From NCBI RefSeq assembly GCF_038719015.1, contig NZ_CP152276.1, forward strand, positions 754,001 to 818,000: a stretch of DNA of 64,000 nt, in the 5' to 3' direction. The position numbers and the translations under genes were made by a program. Of the stretch, positions 18,714 through 27,617 are shown in pieces. Below the pieces are notes generated by a model. The model searched no databases and had not been told where the DNA came from. It was given only the letters and a program-made list of their open reading frames with translations. The stretch comes from Nguyenibacter vanlangensis. Its GTDB lineage: Bacteria > Pseudomonadota > Alphaproteobacteria > Acetobacterales > Acetobacteraceae. The stretch's first letter is position 1. Each line of letters begins with the position of its first letter.

Positions 18714-18841
18714 GGGGTGGACTGTGGGGACGGCGCGGGCCGGACGCAAGGGCCGAGCGGCATGCCCCCGGGGGCCCGATGGCGCCGTGCCGATGACGAT
18801 CGGGGCTTGGCACCGTCCGGCACGCGCCTAGATTGAAGGAC

Positions 18842-19645
18842 ATGGATGGATTCCAACCGCCGCGACGCCCGGGTGAGCCGGCCCCCTTCGTGCGCGTCAT
18901 CGACCTGGAGACCAGCGGCCGGGATGCGTCGGACGGCGGCGTCGTCGAGATCGGCTGGCAGGACGTGGTGCTGTGCGCAGATGGCGGCTGGGCGCTGGAC
19001 GGCCCGCCCCGGGCCAGGCTGACCGATCCCGGCCGGCCGATCACGCCGGGCACCACCGCCATCCATCACATCACCGACGCGGATGTGCGCGGCGCGCCCG
19101 ATTTCGCCGCGATCGCGCCCGCGATCCTGCGTCCGGACCGCCCGCCCGTGGCGCTGGCCGCCCATCGCGCCGCCTTCGAGCAAGGCTGGATCCGCGGCCT
19201 GCTGCCGCCGTCGGTGACCGTGGGGCTGCGCTGGATCTGCACCTACAAGGGCGCGCTGCGGGTGTGGCCCGACGAGCCGGGCCATTCCAACCAGGGTCTG
19301 CGCTATTCCCGCCGCCCCGACGGGCTGGACCGCGCGCTGGGCACGCCCGCGCATCGGGCCGGGCCGGATGCCTATGTGACGGCGCATCATCTGCGCGACA
19401 TGCTGGCCGCGACGTCGGTCGAATCGCTGCTGCGCTGGTCGCGCGAGCCCGCGCTGCTGGCGCGCGTGCCGCACGGCCCGCTGCGGGGCCGGCGGATCGA
19501 CAGCCTGGAGAACGCCGAATTGGACCGGCTGCTGGCCACGGACCGGCATCGCGGCCCGGACCTGGCCTTTACCTTGCGGACCGAGCAGGCCCGCCGGGCC
19601 GGCCGGGACGAGGCGCGGCCCGCGCAGCACGCCCTGCCATTCTGA
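18842..19645 (+). CDS. DnaQ-like (DEDDh) 3'-5' exonuclease domain protein
   Basis: A 267-residue protein with the DEDDh exonuclease motifs: Exo I as VIDLETSG, a central region with LAAHRAAFEQGWI (Exo II-like, where the usual N/D is only loosely kept), and Exo III as HRAGPDAYVTAHHL. It resembles stand-alone relatives of the DNA polymerase III epsilon subunit. The C-terminal 70 residues are less conserved. It faces uvrB divergently, which would suit a repair role, but that is only inference. The start is ATG 18842; an in-frame TTG at 18833 is less likely. Its stop is 3 nt from the end of the opposing ABC1 kinase gene. Confidence 0.8.
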   Translation: MDGFQPPRRPGEPAPFVRVIDLETSGRDASDGGVVEIGWQDVVLCADGGWALDGPPRARLTDPGRPITPGTTAIHHITDADVRGAPDFAAIAPAILRPDRPPVALAAHRAAFEQGWIRGLLPPSVTVGLRWICTYKGALRVWPDEPGHSNQGLRYSRRPDGLDRALGTPAHRAGPDAYVTAHHLRDMLAATSVESLLRWSREPALLARVPHGPLRGRRIDSLENAELDRLLATDRHRGPDLAFTLRTEQARRAGRDEARPAQHALPF

Positions 19646-19648
19646 AAC

Positions 19649-21022
19649 TCACCCCTCGATCGGGGCCGGGACGCGGGCGGCCTGCCGCGCGTTCCCCTGC
19701 CGGGCGGCCAACTGGGCCGCGTCGAAATCGGCGATCAGTTCCTGGAACAGCCGGTACCAGTTCAACTGCGCGCCCAGGCGCAGGAACACGCTGCCCAGCC
19801 CGATCGCCGAGCGGTCGACCAGCACGAATTCGCGCGGCGGCCGCACGCCGCCGGTCCGTTTCAGCCCGGCATAGACCCGCTCGGCGACCGCGCGGCCAAA
19901 TTGCGGATCGCCGCTTTCCTGGATCGGACGAACGCGGTCCTGCATCAGCGGTTCGTAGATGAAGCGGGCCCATTCATTCAGCACCCGCATCGTTTCGCGC
20001 GACATGTCGGTGAAGCCCCAAGCCTGATAGGCGTGATAGGCCAGATCCTCGTCATCGCGCTCGAGCGCCCGATAGAGGTCGATGATCCCCTGCACGAACC
20101 TGGCGTGGAAGATGCGAATCGCCCCCAGGTCCAGCAGGTTCAGCCCGTAATCGTCGCGCACGGTGAAATTGCCCATATGCGGGTCGCCATGGATGACCCC
20201 GTAGCGATAGAGCGGCACGTACCAGGCCTGGAACAGCGCCAGCGCCATGGCGTTGCGCTGCTCCAGCGTCGGGTTGGCGTCCAGCACCGTCTGCACGCCG
20301 CGCCCGTCCAGCCAGTCCATGGTCAGCAGCCGGCGCGTGGACAGGTCCTCGACCGGCGCGGGGACGCTGACCTTGGGATAATCCGCCAGCATCAGGCGAT
20401 AGAGCCGCAGATTGGCGGCCTCACGCGTGTAATCCAGTTCCTCCTGCAGGCGGGCGGTCAGTTCCACCAGCACGTCGTCCTGCTTGATCGTGCTGTCGAT
20501 GCGGTAATACAGCCCGACCGCCATGCGGAATTGCCGCAGGTCGGAATCCACCGTCGCCTGCATGTCGGGATATTGCAGCTTGCAGGCCACGCGGCGCCCG
20601 TCCGGCAGGATGGCGCGATGGACCTGCCCCAGGCTGGCGGCGGCGGCGGCCTCGTGCTCGAACCGCGCGAAGCGGCGTTCCCAGTCGCGGCCCAGTTCGG
20701 TCGCCATGCGCCGGCGCACGAAGCTCCAGCCCATCGGCGGAGCGTTCGACTGCAACTGCGCCAGTTCGACGGCATATTCCTCGGGCAACGCGCCGGGAAT
20801 GGTCGAGAGAAGCTGCGCACCCTTCATCAGCGGCCCTTTCAGGCCGCCCAGCACCGATTTCAGGTCCCCGGCATGGGTGGCGAGGTCGGTGCGCAGGCCC
20901 ATCCTGTGCCCCGCGATGCGGGCCGCGATCCCGCCCATCGCGCCCGATGTCCGGACCATCCGGCGGATTTCGCCGAACAGCCCGGTATTGTCGAGGTCCC
21001 GTTCATCCGCCACGTCAGGCAC
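19649..21022 (-). CDS. ABC1/AarF (UbiB-like) atypical kinase
   Basis: A 457-residue member of the ABC1 kinase family, linked to ubiquinone biosynthesis or membrane lipid homeostasis. The family's KxGQ-type motif appears as KGAQLLS, with glutamine kept. ASLGQVHRA (the alanine-rich loop), the VACKLQYP lysine, and the catalytic IHGDPHMGNF and DLGAIR motifs follow. There is no C-terminal double membrane span like that of E. coli UbiB, so it belongs to the shorter soluble group. A GTG start at 21022 overlaps the upstream peptidase stop by 8 nt; a second GTG at 21013 has better ribosome-site spacing. Confidence 0.88.
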   Translation of the reverse strand: MPDVADERDLDNTGLFGEIRRMVRTSGAMGGIAARIAGHRMGLRTDLATHAGDLKSVLGGLKGPLMKGAQLLSTIPGALPEEYAVELAQLQSNAPPMGWSFVRRRMATELGRDWERRFARFEHEAAAAASLGQVHRAILPDGRRVACKLQYPDMQATVDSDLRQFRMAVGLYYRIDSTIKQDDVLVELTARLQEELDYTREAANLRLYRLMLADYPKVSVPAPVEDLSTRRLLTMDWLDGRGVQTVLDANPTLEQRNAMALALFQAWYVPLYRYGVIHGDPHMGNFTVRDDYGLNLLDLGAIRIFHARFVQGIIDLYRALERDDEDLAYHAYQAWGFTDMSRETMRVLNEWARFIYEPLMQDRVRPIQESGDPQFGRAVAERVYAGLKRTGGVRPPREFVLVDRSAIGLGSVFLRLGAQLNWYRLFQELIADFDAAQLAARQGNARQAARVPAPIEG

Positions 21023-22874
21023 GCTCCAGCTCGTCGATAAATCCGGCGATCACGTCCAGTCCCTTGCGCCAGAAGCCCGGATCGGCCGCGTCCAGCCCGA
21101 AGGGCGCCAGCAATTCGCGATGCCGCCTGGTCCCGCCGGCCCGCAGCATGTCCAGATATTTGTCCTGGAAGCCGGGATGTCCGGACTGGAACACGCCATA
21201 GAGCGCGTTCACCAGGCAATCCCCGAACGCATAGGCATAGACGTAGAACGGAGAATGGACGAAATGCGGGACATAGGTCCAGTACACGTCGTATTCCGGC
21301 GTGAAATTGAAGGCCGGCCCCAGGCTTTCGGCCTGGACCTGCCGCCAGAGGGCGCCGATGCGCTCGGGCAGCAATTCGCCGGTCCTGCGCTCGTCATGCA
21401 GCAGGGTCTCGAACCGGTAGAACGCGATCTGGCGCACCACCGTGTTCAGCATGTCCTCGACCTTGCCGGCCAGCATGATGCGGCGGCGGACCGGATCGGT
21501 CTCGGCATCCAGCAGGGCGCGGAAGGTCAGCATCTCGCCGAACACGCTGGCGGTTTCCGCCAGAGTCAGCGGCGTGCCCGACATCAGATAGCCCTGCGGG
21601 GCGGCCAGCACCTGGTGCACGCCGTGCCCCAGCTCGTGCGCCAGGGTCATCACGTCGCGGGTGCGGCCGTGATAATTCAGCAGCAGATAGGGATGCGCCG
21701 ACGGCACGGTGGGATGGGCGAAGGCGCCGGACGCCTTGCCGGGGGACGGCATCGCGTCGATCCAGGCATTGTCGAAGAAGCGGCGCGCCACGGCGCCCAT
21801 GCGCGGATCGAAGGATTCGTAGGCGCCCAGGACCTGCCGCGAGGCTTCGTCCCAGGGGATCACCCTGTCGTCGGCCGATGGCAGGGGGGCGTTGCGGTCC
21901 CAATGTTCCAGCTTATCCAGTCCCAGCCATTTCGCCTTCAGCGCGTAATAGCGGTGCGACAGGCGCGGATAATCCGACGTCACGGCCTGGACCAGCGCGT
22001 CGACGACCGCGTCCTCGACCATGTTGCTGCGATTGCGGTACGAGCCGGGGCGCGGATAATGGCGCAGGCCGTCCGAGATCGCCTTGTCCTTGGCGAGCGT
22101 ATTGGTGATCAGCGCGAACAGCCGGATATTGTCGCCGAACACCGTGCCGATCGCCGCGGCCGCCCGCGCGCGCAGGGCGCGGTCGGGATCGGACAGCCGG
22201 TTCAGTGCCTCGCCCACCGTCAGGTCATGCCCGTCCAGCGGGATGCGCAGGGCGGACATCGTCTCGTCGAACAGGCGGCACCAGGCCGTGGCCCCGGTCA
22301 CCGATTTCTCGTGCAGGACCTGTTCGACCTCGTCGGACAATTGATGGGGGCGGAACACCCGCAGGTCGCGCAGGAAGGGCGTCCAGGGGGCCAGGGCCGG
22401 ATCGGCCAGGCGATCCTGCATCTCCTGCTCGCCGATGCGGTTGAGTTCCAGGGTGAAGAACAGCAGGTGGGTCGAGATATCCGTCAGCCGTTCATTGACC
22501 GACTGCGAGAAACGGCCGTTCGCCGGATCGGACGAATCGGCGGCGAACAGCAATTGCGCATAGGACGCGGCACGGCCCAGGATTTCGTCGATCCGCTGAT
22601 ACTCGGCGATCGCGCGCGCCAGCTCGGCGGCCGGAACGTCGGCCAGGCGGCCACGCCAGGTCCGGGCGAAGGCTTCGGCGTCGGATCCGGCCTGGGCCAG
22701 GTCCTGGCGCAGGCGCTCGGAATCGCGATCGTCATACAGGTCGGACAGGTCCCACCGCGGCAGGTCGCCCATGGTGGCTGCCGCCACCGCCGATCCCCCG
22801 GCCGCGCGTAAGCCCAGCCGGTCGGACCATGCGGAAAGAAGCATCTGTATAGCCATCTTCGTTGCCATCCCCAT
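21015..22874 (-). CDS. pepF: Oligoendopeptidase F (M3 family)
   Basis: A cytosolic zinc oligopeptidase of about 619 residues that would degrade short peptides. The M3 zinc motif HELGH occurs in MTLAHELGHGVHQVL. The N-terminal domain begins at LPRWDLSDLYDDRDS, typical of the PepF/M3B branch. Starts are ambiguous: ATG 22874 was taken; ATG 22772, directly before LPRWDL, would match the family N-terminus more closely; an ATG at 22976 would add an unlikely basic extension. It overlaps the ABC1 kinase gene by 8 nt, so the two form an operon. Confidence 0.9.
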   Translation of the reverse strand: MGMATKMAIQMLLSAWSDRLGLRAAGGSAVAAATMGDLPRWDLSDLYDDRDSERLRQDLAQAGSDAEAFARTWRGRLADVPAAELARAIAEYQRIDEILGRAASYAQLLFAADSSDPANGRFSQSVNERLTDISTHLLFFTLELNRIGEQEMQDRLADPALAPWTPFLRDLRVFRPHQLSDEVEQVLHEKSVTGATAWCRLFDETMSALRIPLDGHDLTVGEALNRLSDPDRALRARAAAAIGTVFGDNIRLFALITNTLAKDKAISDGLRHYPRPGSYRNRSNMVEDAVVDALVQAVTSDYPRLSHRYYALKAKWLGLDKLEHWDRNAPLPSADDRVIPWDEASRQVLGAYESFDPRMGAVARRFFDNAWIDAMPSPGKASGAFAHPTVPSAHPYLLLNYHGRTRDVMTLAHELGHGVHQVLAAPQGYLMSGTPLTLAETASVFGEMLTFRALLDAETDPVRRRIMLAGKVEDMLNTVVRQIAFYRFETLLHDERRTGELLPERIGALWRQVQAESLGPAFNFTPEYDVYWTYVPHFVHSPFYVYAYAFGDCLVNALYGVFQSGHPGFQDKYLDMLRAGGTRRHRELLAPFGLDAADPGFWRKGLDVIAGFIDELERA

Positions 22875-22957
22875 GCAGGCGTCCCGCGTGCGCGGTGACC
22901 GTTCTGCCCTAATATCTAGTGCGGAATGCGTGCGGGCGCGACCCCGGCGCGCCAGAA

Positions 22958-22994
22958 GGCAAACGACGAACGGCAAACGATGAACGGCGAACGG
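22958..22994. repeat. 14-bp tandem repeat between pepF and gltB
   Basis: GGCAAACGACGAAC (22958-22971) is followed by GGCAAACGATGAAC (22972-22985) and a partial third unit. It sits directly before the gltB 3' hairpin. Confidence 0.75.
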
Positions 22995-23015
22995 CCGGGG
23001 ATCTCCCCCGGCCGT
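22991..23015 (-). terminator. Hairpin downstream of gltB
   Basis: A perfect 10-bp inverted repeat ACGGCCGGGG / CCCCGGCCGT with a 5-nt loop lies 46 nt after the gltB stop on the minus strand. There is no U-rich tail, so termination may be weak or the stem may protect the 3' end. Confidence 0.6.
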
Positions 23016-23061
23016 CCACGATGCCAGTCACCGATATCGATCGCGCCCGCCGATCGCGCGC

Positions 23062-26000
23062 TCAGGCGCTGCGCGCGGTTTCCACGGCCGGCGTGTAGCC
23101 GATCACCCGCGCATATTCGCGCGGCACGACATGCCAGAAACGCGGCAGGGCGCGGTCCCATTCATGCAGCAGCAATTCCGCATAGCGGCTGCGGGTCTCG
23201 TGCGCGTGGGCCTCGACCAGCTTGCGCAGCGTGGCTTCCCATTTCGGGTCGGCGACGCGGTTCCACAGCAGCGTGTCGGGATTGACCCGCTGCTCGAACG
23301 TGTCATGCGCGTCATAGACGAAGGCCATGCCGCCCGTGAAGCCGGCACCGAAATTGTCGCCGATCTCGCCCAGGATCACCACGGTGCCGCCGGTCATGTA
23401 TTCGCAGCCGTTCGAGCCGCAGCCCTCGACGACGGCGACCGCGCCGGAATTACGCACCGCGAAGCGCTCGCCCGCCTGCCCTGCCGCATAGAGCGCGCCG
23501 GCCGTCGCGCCATACAGCACGGTGTTGCCGATGATCGCGTTTTCGTTCGACACCAGGTTCGAGGACGGCGATTGCCGCACCACGATGGTGGCGCCCGACA
23601 GGCCCTTGCCGACATAGTCGTTGGCGTCGCCCAGCACTTCGAGCTTCAGCCCCTGGACCGCGAACGCGCCCAGCGACTGGCCGGCCGAGCCGCGCAGCCG
23701 CACCGTCAGGTGCCCGGGCGCCAGGCGATCCATGCCGAACTGCCGCACGATCAGCGAGGAAATGCGCGTGCCGATGGCGCGATGCGTGTTCTGCACGTTG
23801 TAGTGAAGCTGCATCTTCTCGCCATGGTCGAACAGCGGCCGCGCGTCGGCGATCATCTGCGCGTCCAGCGTCTCGGGCACCTCGTTGCGGCCTTCCAGCG
23901 TGCAATAGCGCGCATGCGGGCCGGGGTCGGCCTGGGCCAGCAGCGAGTTCAGGTCCAGATCGTCCAGGTAGTCTGCGCCGCGCGAGACCTGCTTGAGCAG
24001 GTCGGTACGGCCGATCACCTCGTTCAGGCTGGAGAAGCCCAGCGAAGCCAGGATGTTGCGCACGTCCTCGGCGATGAACGAGAACAGGTTGATGACCTTC
24101 TCGGGCGTGCCCTCGAACTTCTCGCGCAGGGCGTCGTCCTGGGTGCACACGCCGACCGGGCAGGTGTTGGAGTGGCATTGCCGGACCATGATGCAGCCCA
24201 TGGCCACCAGGCTGGCGGTGCCGATGCCGAACTCCTCGGCCCCCAGCATGGCGGCGATCACCACGTCGCGCCCGGTCTTGAGCCCGCCGTCGGTGCGCAG
24301 CTTCACCCGGTGGCGCAGGCGGTTGAGCATCAGCACCTGGTGCGCCTCGGCCAGGCCCAGTTCCCACGGCAGGCCGGCATATTTGACCGAGCTTTGCGGG
24401 CTGGCGCCGGTGCCGCCGCTATGGCCGGAAATCAGGATCGCGTCGGCCTTGGCCTTGGCCACGCCGGCGGCGATCGTACCGATTCCCGAGCGCGCGACCA
24501 GCTTCACCGTCACGGTGGCCTCGGGGTTGATCTGCTTCAGGTCGTAGATCAACTGCGCCAGGTCTTCGATCGAATAGATGTCGTGATGCGGCGGCGGGCT
24601 GATCAGCGTGACCCCCGGCGTCGCATGGCGCAGCTTGGCGATCATCCCGGTGACCTTGAAGCCGGGCAACTGCCCGCCCTCGCCGGGCTTGGCGCCCTGG
24701 GCCACCTTGATTTCGATCTCGCGGCAATCATTCAGGTACTGCGCGGTGACGCCGAAACGGCCCGAGGCGATCTGCTTGATGGCCGAGGACGCGTTGTCGC
24801 CGTTGGGGCGCGGCCTGGCGCGGGACGGATCCTCGCCGCCCTCGCCCGAATCGGACTTGGCGCCGATCCGGTTCATGGCGATCGACAGGGTCTCGTGCGC
24901 TTCGGGGCTGAGCGCGCCCAGCGAGATGCCCGGCGCGATCAGGCGCTTGCGAAGCTGGGTGATGCTTTCCACCGCCTCGACAGGAATCGGGGTGCGGCCG
25001 CCCTTGAAATCCAGCAGGTCGCGCAACGCCACCGGCGGCATGCGCCGCACCGCGTCGGCATAGCGGCGATAGATCGAGAAATCGTCCGTCGCCACCGCCG
25101 TCTGCAGCATGTGGATCAGATTGCCGTCGAAGGCATGGACCTCGCCGTTGCGGCGCAGCTTGTACTGGCCGCCGACCGGCAGCGGGGTCACGGCGCGGTT
25201 CCACGCGGCCTGGTGGAAACTGAGCACGTTGGTCGAGATGCCCGACAGGCCGATGCCCGAGATGCGCGAGGGCATGCCGGGGAAGAATTCCGCCGTCAGC
25301 GCCCGCGACAGGCCGATCGCCTCGAAATTATAGCCGCCGCGATAGGCCGAGACGATCGAGATGCCCATCTTGGACATCACTTTCAGCAGGCCCTTGTCCA
25401 CGGCCTTGCGATAGCGCTCGACCGCCTCGCGCAGCGACATCTCGCCGAACAGGCCGCGCGCGACGCGATCGGCGATGCTTTCCTGCGCCAGGTACGGATT
25501 GACGGTGGTGGCCCCCACCCCGATCGTCACCGCGACGGCATGCACGTCCAGCGCCTCGGCCGAGCGCACGTTCAGCGAGGTGAAGGTGCGCAGCGACTGG
25601 CGCACCAGATGCGTATGCACCGCCGCCGTCGCCAGGATCATCGGGATATAGGCGCGCTCGCCCGACTGGTCCTGATCGGTCAGGAACAGGTGGGTACAGC
25701 CTTCGCGCACCCGATCCTCGGCTTCCTGGCGGATGCGGGCGATGGCGTCGCGCAGCCCGGCCTCGCCCTGCGCCGCCGGGAAGGTGCAGTCGATGACGAA
25801 CGCGCTGTCGCCGCAGAAGGCCAGCAGCGATTCATATTCGCCGCTGGTCAGCACCGGGCTGGGAAGCTGCAGCAGGTCGCACTGGTTTTCCGATTCTTCC
25901 AGGATGTTGCCCAGATTGCCCAGCCGGGTCACCAGGCTCATGACCCGGGTTTCGCGCAGGCTGTCGATCGGCGGGTTGGTGACCTGGCTGAACGCCTGGC

Positions 26001-27612
26001 GGAAATAATGGGCCAGGCCGCGATAGCGCGACGACAGCACCGCCAGCGGCGCGTCGTCGCCCATCGAGCCGACGGCCTCGGCGGCGGTTTCGACCATCGG
26101 GTGCAGGATGGTCTCCAGTTCCTCCAGCGTCGTGCCGACCGCGAGCTGGCGGCGGCGCAGCTCATCCCGGCCGAACAGGACGGGTTCGTGCACGTCGGCG
26201 CGCACGACCGAGCCGACCTTCTGGATATGCTTGACCCAGGCGCCGAAGTCCTGGCGCGCGGCCAGCAGGTCCAGCAGGGCCTCGTTGCCGTACAGCCTGG
26301 GTTCCTGCAGGTCCAGGCCGATCATCTGTCCCGGGCCCAGCCGGCCGCGACGGACGATGTCCGCTTCGGGCACCTTCACCATGCCGGTTTCCGAACCCAC
26401 GATCAGCAGGTTGTTCGCCGTCACGGTATAGCGCAGGGGGCGCAGGCCGCTGCGGTCCAGGCCGGCCACGACCCAGCGCCCGTCGGTGGCGCACAGCGCC
26501 GCCGGCCCGTCCCACGGCTCCATCACCGCGTTGCAGTACGCGTACATGTCCTTGTGCTGCTGCGGCATCGCCGAGTTGCCGCCCACGCTGGCCGGCACCA
26601 TCAGCGCCTTGACCATCGGCGCGTCGCGCCCGGCGAAGGTCAGCAGCTCGAACACGTTGTCCAGGATCGCCGTATCCGAGCCGCTGGCCTGCACCACCGG
26701 CTTCAGGTCGTCCATGTACGGGTCCAGCAGCGGGTCGGCCAGGCGCGTCTCGTGGCTCTTCATCCAGTTGGCGTTGCCCGAGATCGTGTTGATCTCGCCG
26801 TTATGCGCCAGGCGGCGGAAGGGCTGCGCCAGCTTCCAGGTCGGGAAGGTGTTGGTCGAATAGCGCTGGTGATAGATCGCAAAACGGCTGACGAAGCGCG
26901 GATCCAGCAGGTCGGGATAGAAATCCGTCAGATGCTCGGCCAGGAACATGCCCTTGTAGACCACCGACCGGCAGGACAGCGAGCAGACATACAGGTCGAC
27001 CTGGTTGGCGATCGCGCTCTTCTCGATCCGGCGGCGGATGACGTACAGGTCGCGCTCGAACGTTTCTTCGTCCGTGCCGCGGGGGTTGCGGATCAGGATC
27101 TGTTCGATCTCGGGCCGGGTGGCGTTCGCCTTCTCGCCGATGCAGGCGGTGTTGATGGGCACCTGGCGCCAGCCATAGATCCCGTAGCCGAAGGCCAGGA
27201 TCTCGGCCTCGATGATCTGGCGGCAGCGTTCCTGCGCCGCCAGGTCGGTCTTGGGCAGGAAGATCATGCCGACGGCGATCTGGCTGTCCACGCAGCCCTC
27301 GCCGCCGCTATGGATGGCGGCGGCGAAGAAATCCTGCGGGATTTCGACATGGATGCCGGCACCGTCGCCGGTCTTGCCGTCAGCGTCGACGGCGCCGCGA
27401 TGCCAGACGGCCTTCAGCGCCGAAATCCCGGCCTCGACCACGTCGCGCCGCCTGCGGCCGTCCAGCGCGGCCACCAGTCCGACGCCGCACGCATCATGTT
27501 CCTGCGACGGGTCGTACAGCCCGGCGATGGCGCGGGCATTGTCATGCCAGTCGGCGACGAAGCGCTGGCCCTGATCCAGGTCCTGATCCCGGCCTTGGGG
27601 AAACTGGTCCAT
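23062..27612 (-). CDS. gltB: Glutamate synthase (NADPH) large subunit
   Basis: The large GOGAT subunit, which with GltD makes two glutamates from glutamine and 2-oxoglutarate in ammonia assimilation. It has about 1516 residues. The class II amidotransferase nucleophile is the cysteine of EHDACGVGLV (about C42, exposed by propeptide removal). The FMN-binding synthase domain includes the 3Fe-4S cysteines in CHSNTCPVGVCTQDD, and the C-terminal beta-helix domain contains repeated glycine motifs (GSNGCEYMTGG). ATG 27612 is preferred, with GGAG 8 nt upstream; an in-frame GTG at 27621 overlaps the gltD stop. gltD comes first in this operon. Confidence 0.97.
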   Translation of the reverse strand: MDQFPQGRDQDLDQGQRFVADWHDNARAIAGLYDPSQEHDACGVGLVAALDGRRRRDVVEAGISALKAVWHRGAVDADGKTGDGAGIHVEIPQDFFAAAIHSGGEGCVDSQIAVGMIFLPKTDLAAQERCRQIIEAEILAFGYGIYGWRQVPINTACIGEKANATRPEIEQILIRNPRGTDEETFERDLYVIRRRIEKSAIANQVDLYVCSLSCRSVVYKGMFLAEHLTDFYPDLLDPRFVSRFAIYHQRYSTNTFPTWKLAQPFRRLAHNGEINTISGNANWMKSHETRLADPLLDPYMDDLKPVVQASGSDTAILDNVFELLTFAGRDAPMVKALMVPASVGGNSAMPQQHKDMYAYCNAVMEPWDGPAALCATDGRWVVAGLDRSGLRPLRYTVTANNLLIVGSETGMVKVPEADIVRRGRLGPGQMIGLDLQEPRLYGNEALLDLLAARQDFGAWVKHIQKVGSVVRADVHEPVLFGRDELRRRQLAVGTTLEELETILHPMVETAAEAVGSMGDDAPLAVLSSRYRGLAHYFRQAFSQVTNPPIDSLRETRVMSLVTRLGNLGNILEESENQCDLLQLPSPVLTSGEYESLLAFCGDSAFVIDCTFPAAQGEAGLRDAIARIRQEAEDRVREGCTHLFLTDQDQSGERAYIPMILATAAVHTHLVRQSLRTFTSLNVRSAEALDVHAVAVTIGVGATTVNPYLAQESIADRVARGLFGEMSLREAVERYRKAVDKGLLKVMSKMGISIVSAYRGGYNFEAIGLSRALTAEFFPGMPSRISGIGLSGISTNVLSFHQAAWNRAVTPLPVGGQYKLRRNGEVHAFDGNLIHMLQTAVATDDFSIYRRYADAVRRMPPVALRDLLDFKGGRTPIPVEAVESITQLRKRLIAPGISLGALSPEAHETLSIAMNRIGAKSDSGEGGEDPSRARPRPNGDNASSAIKQIASGRFGVTAQYLNDCREIEIKVAQGAKPGEGGQLPGFKVTGMIAKLRHATPGVTLISPPPHHDIYSIEDLAQLIYDLKQINPEATVTVKLVARSGIGTIAAGVAKAKADAILISGHSGGTGASPQSSVKYAGLPWELGLAEAHQVLMLNRLRHRVKLRTDGGLKTGRDVVIAAMLGAEEFGIGTASLVAMGCIMVRQCHSNTCPVGVCTQDDALREKFEGTPEKVINLFSFIAEDVRNILASLGFSSLNEVIGRTDLLKQVSRGADYLDDLDLNSLLAQADPGPHARYCTLEGRNEVPETLDAQMIADARPLFDHGEKMQLHYNVQNTHRAIGTRISSLIVRQFGMDRLAPGHLTVRLRGSAGQSLGAFAVQGLKLEVLGDANDYVGKGLSGATIVVRQSPSSNLVSNENAIIGNTVLYGATAGALYAAGQAGERFAVRNSGAVAVVEGCGSNGCEYMTGGTVVILGEIGDNFGAGFTGGMAFVYDAHDTFEQRVNPDTLLWNRVADPKWEATLRKLVEAHAHETRSRYAELLLHEWDRALPRFWHVVPREYARVIGYTPAVETARSA

Positions 27613-27617
27613 CTTCG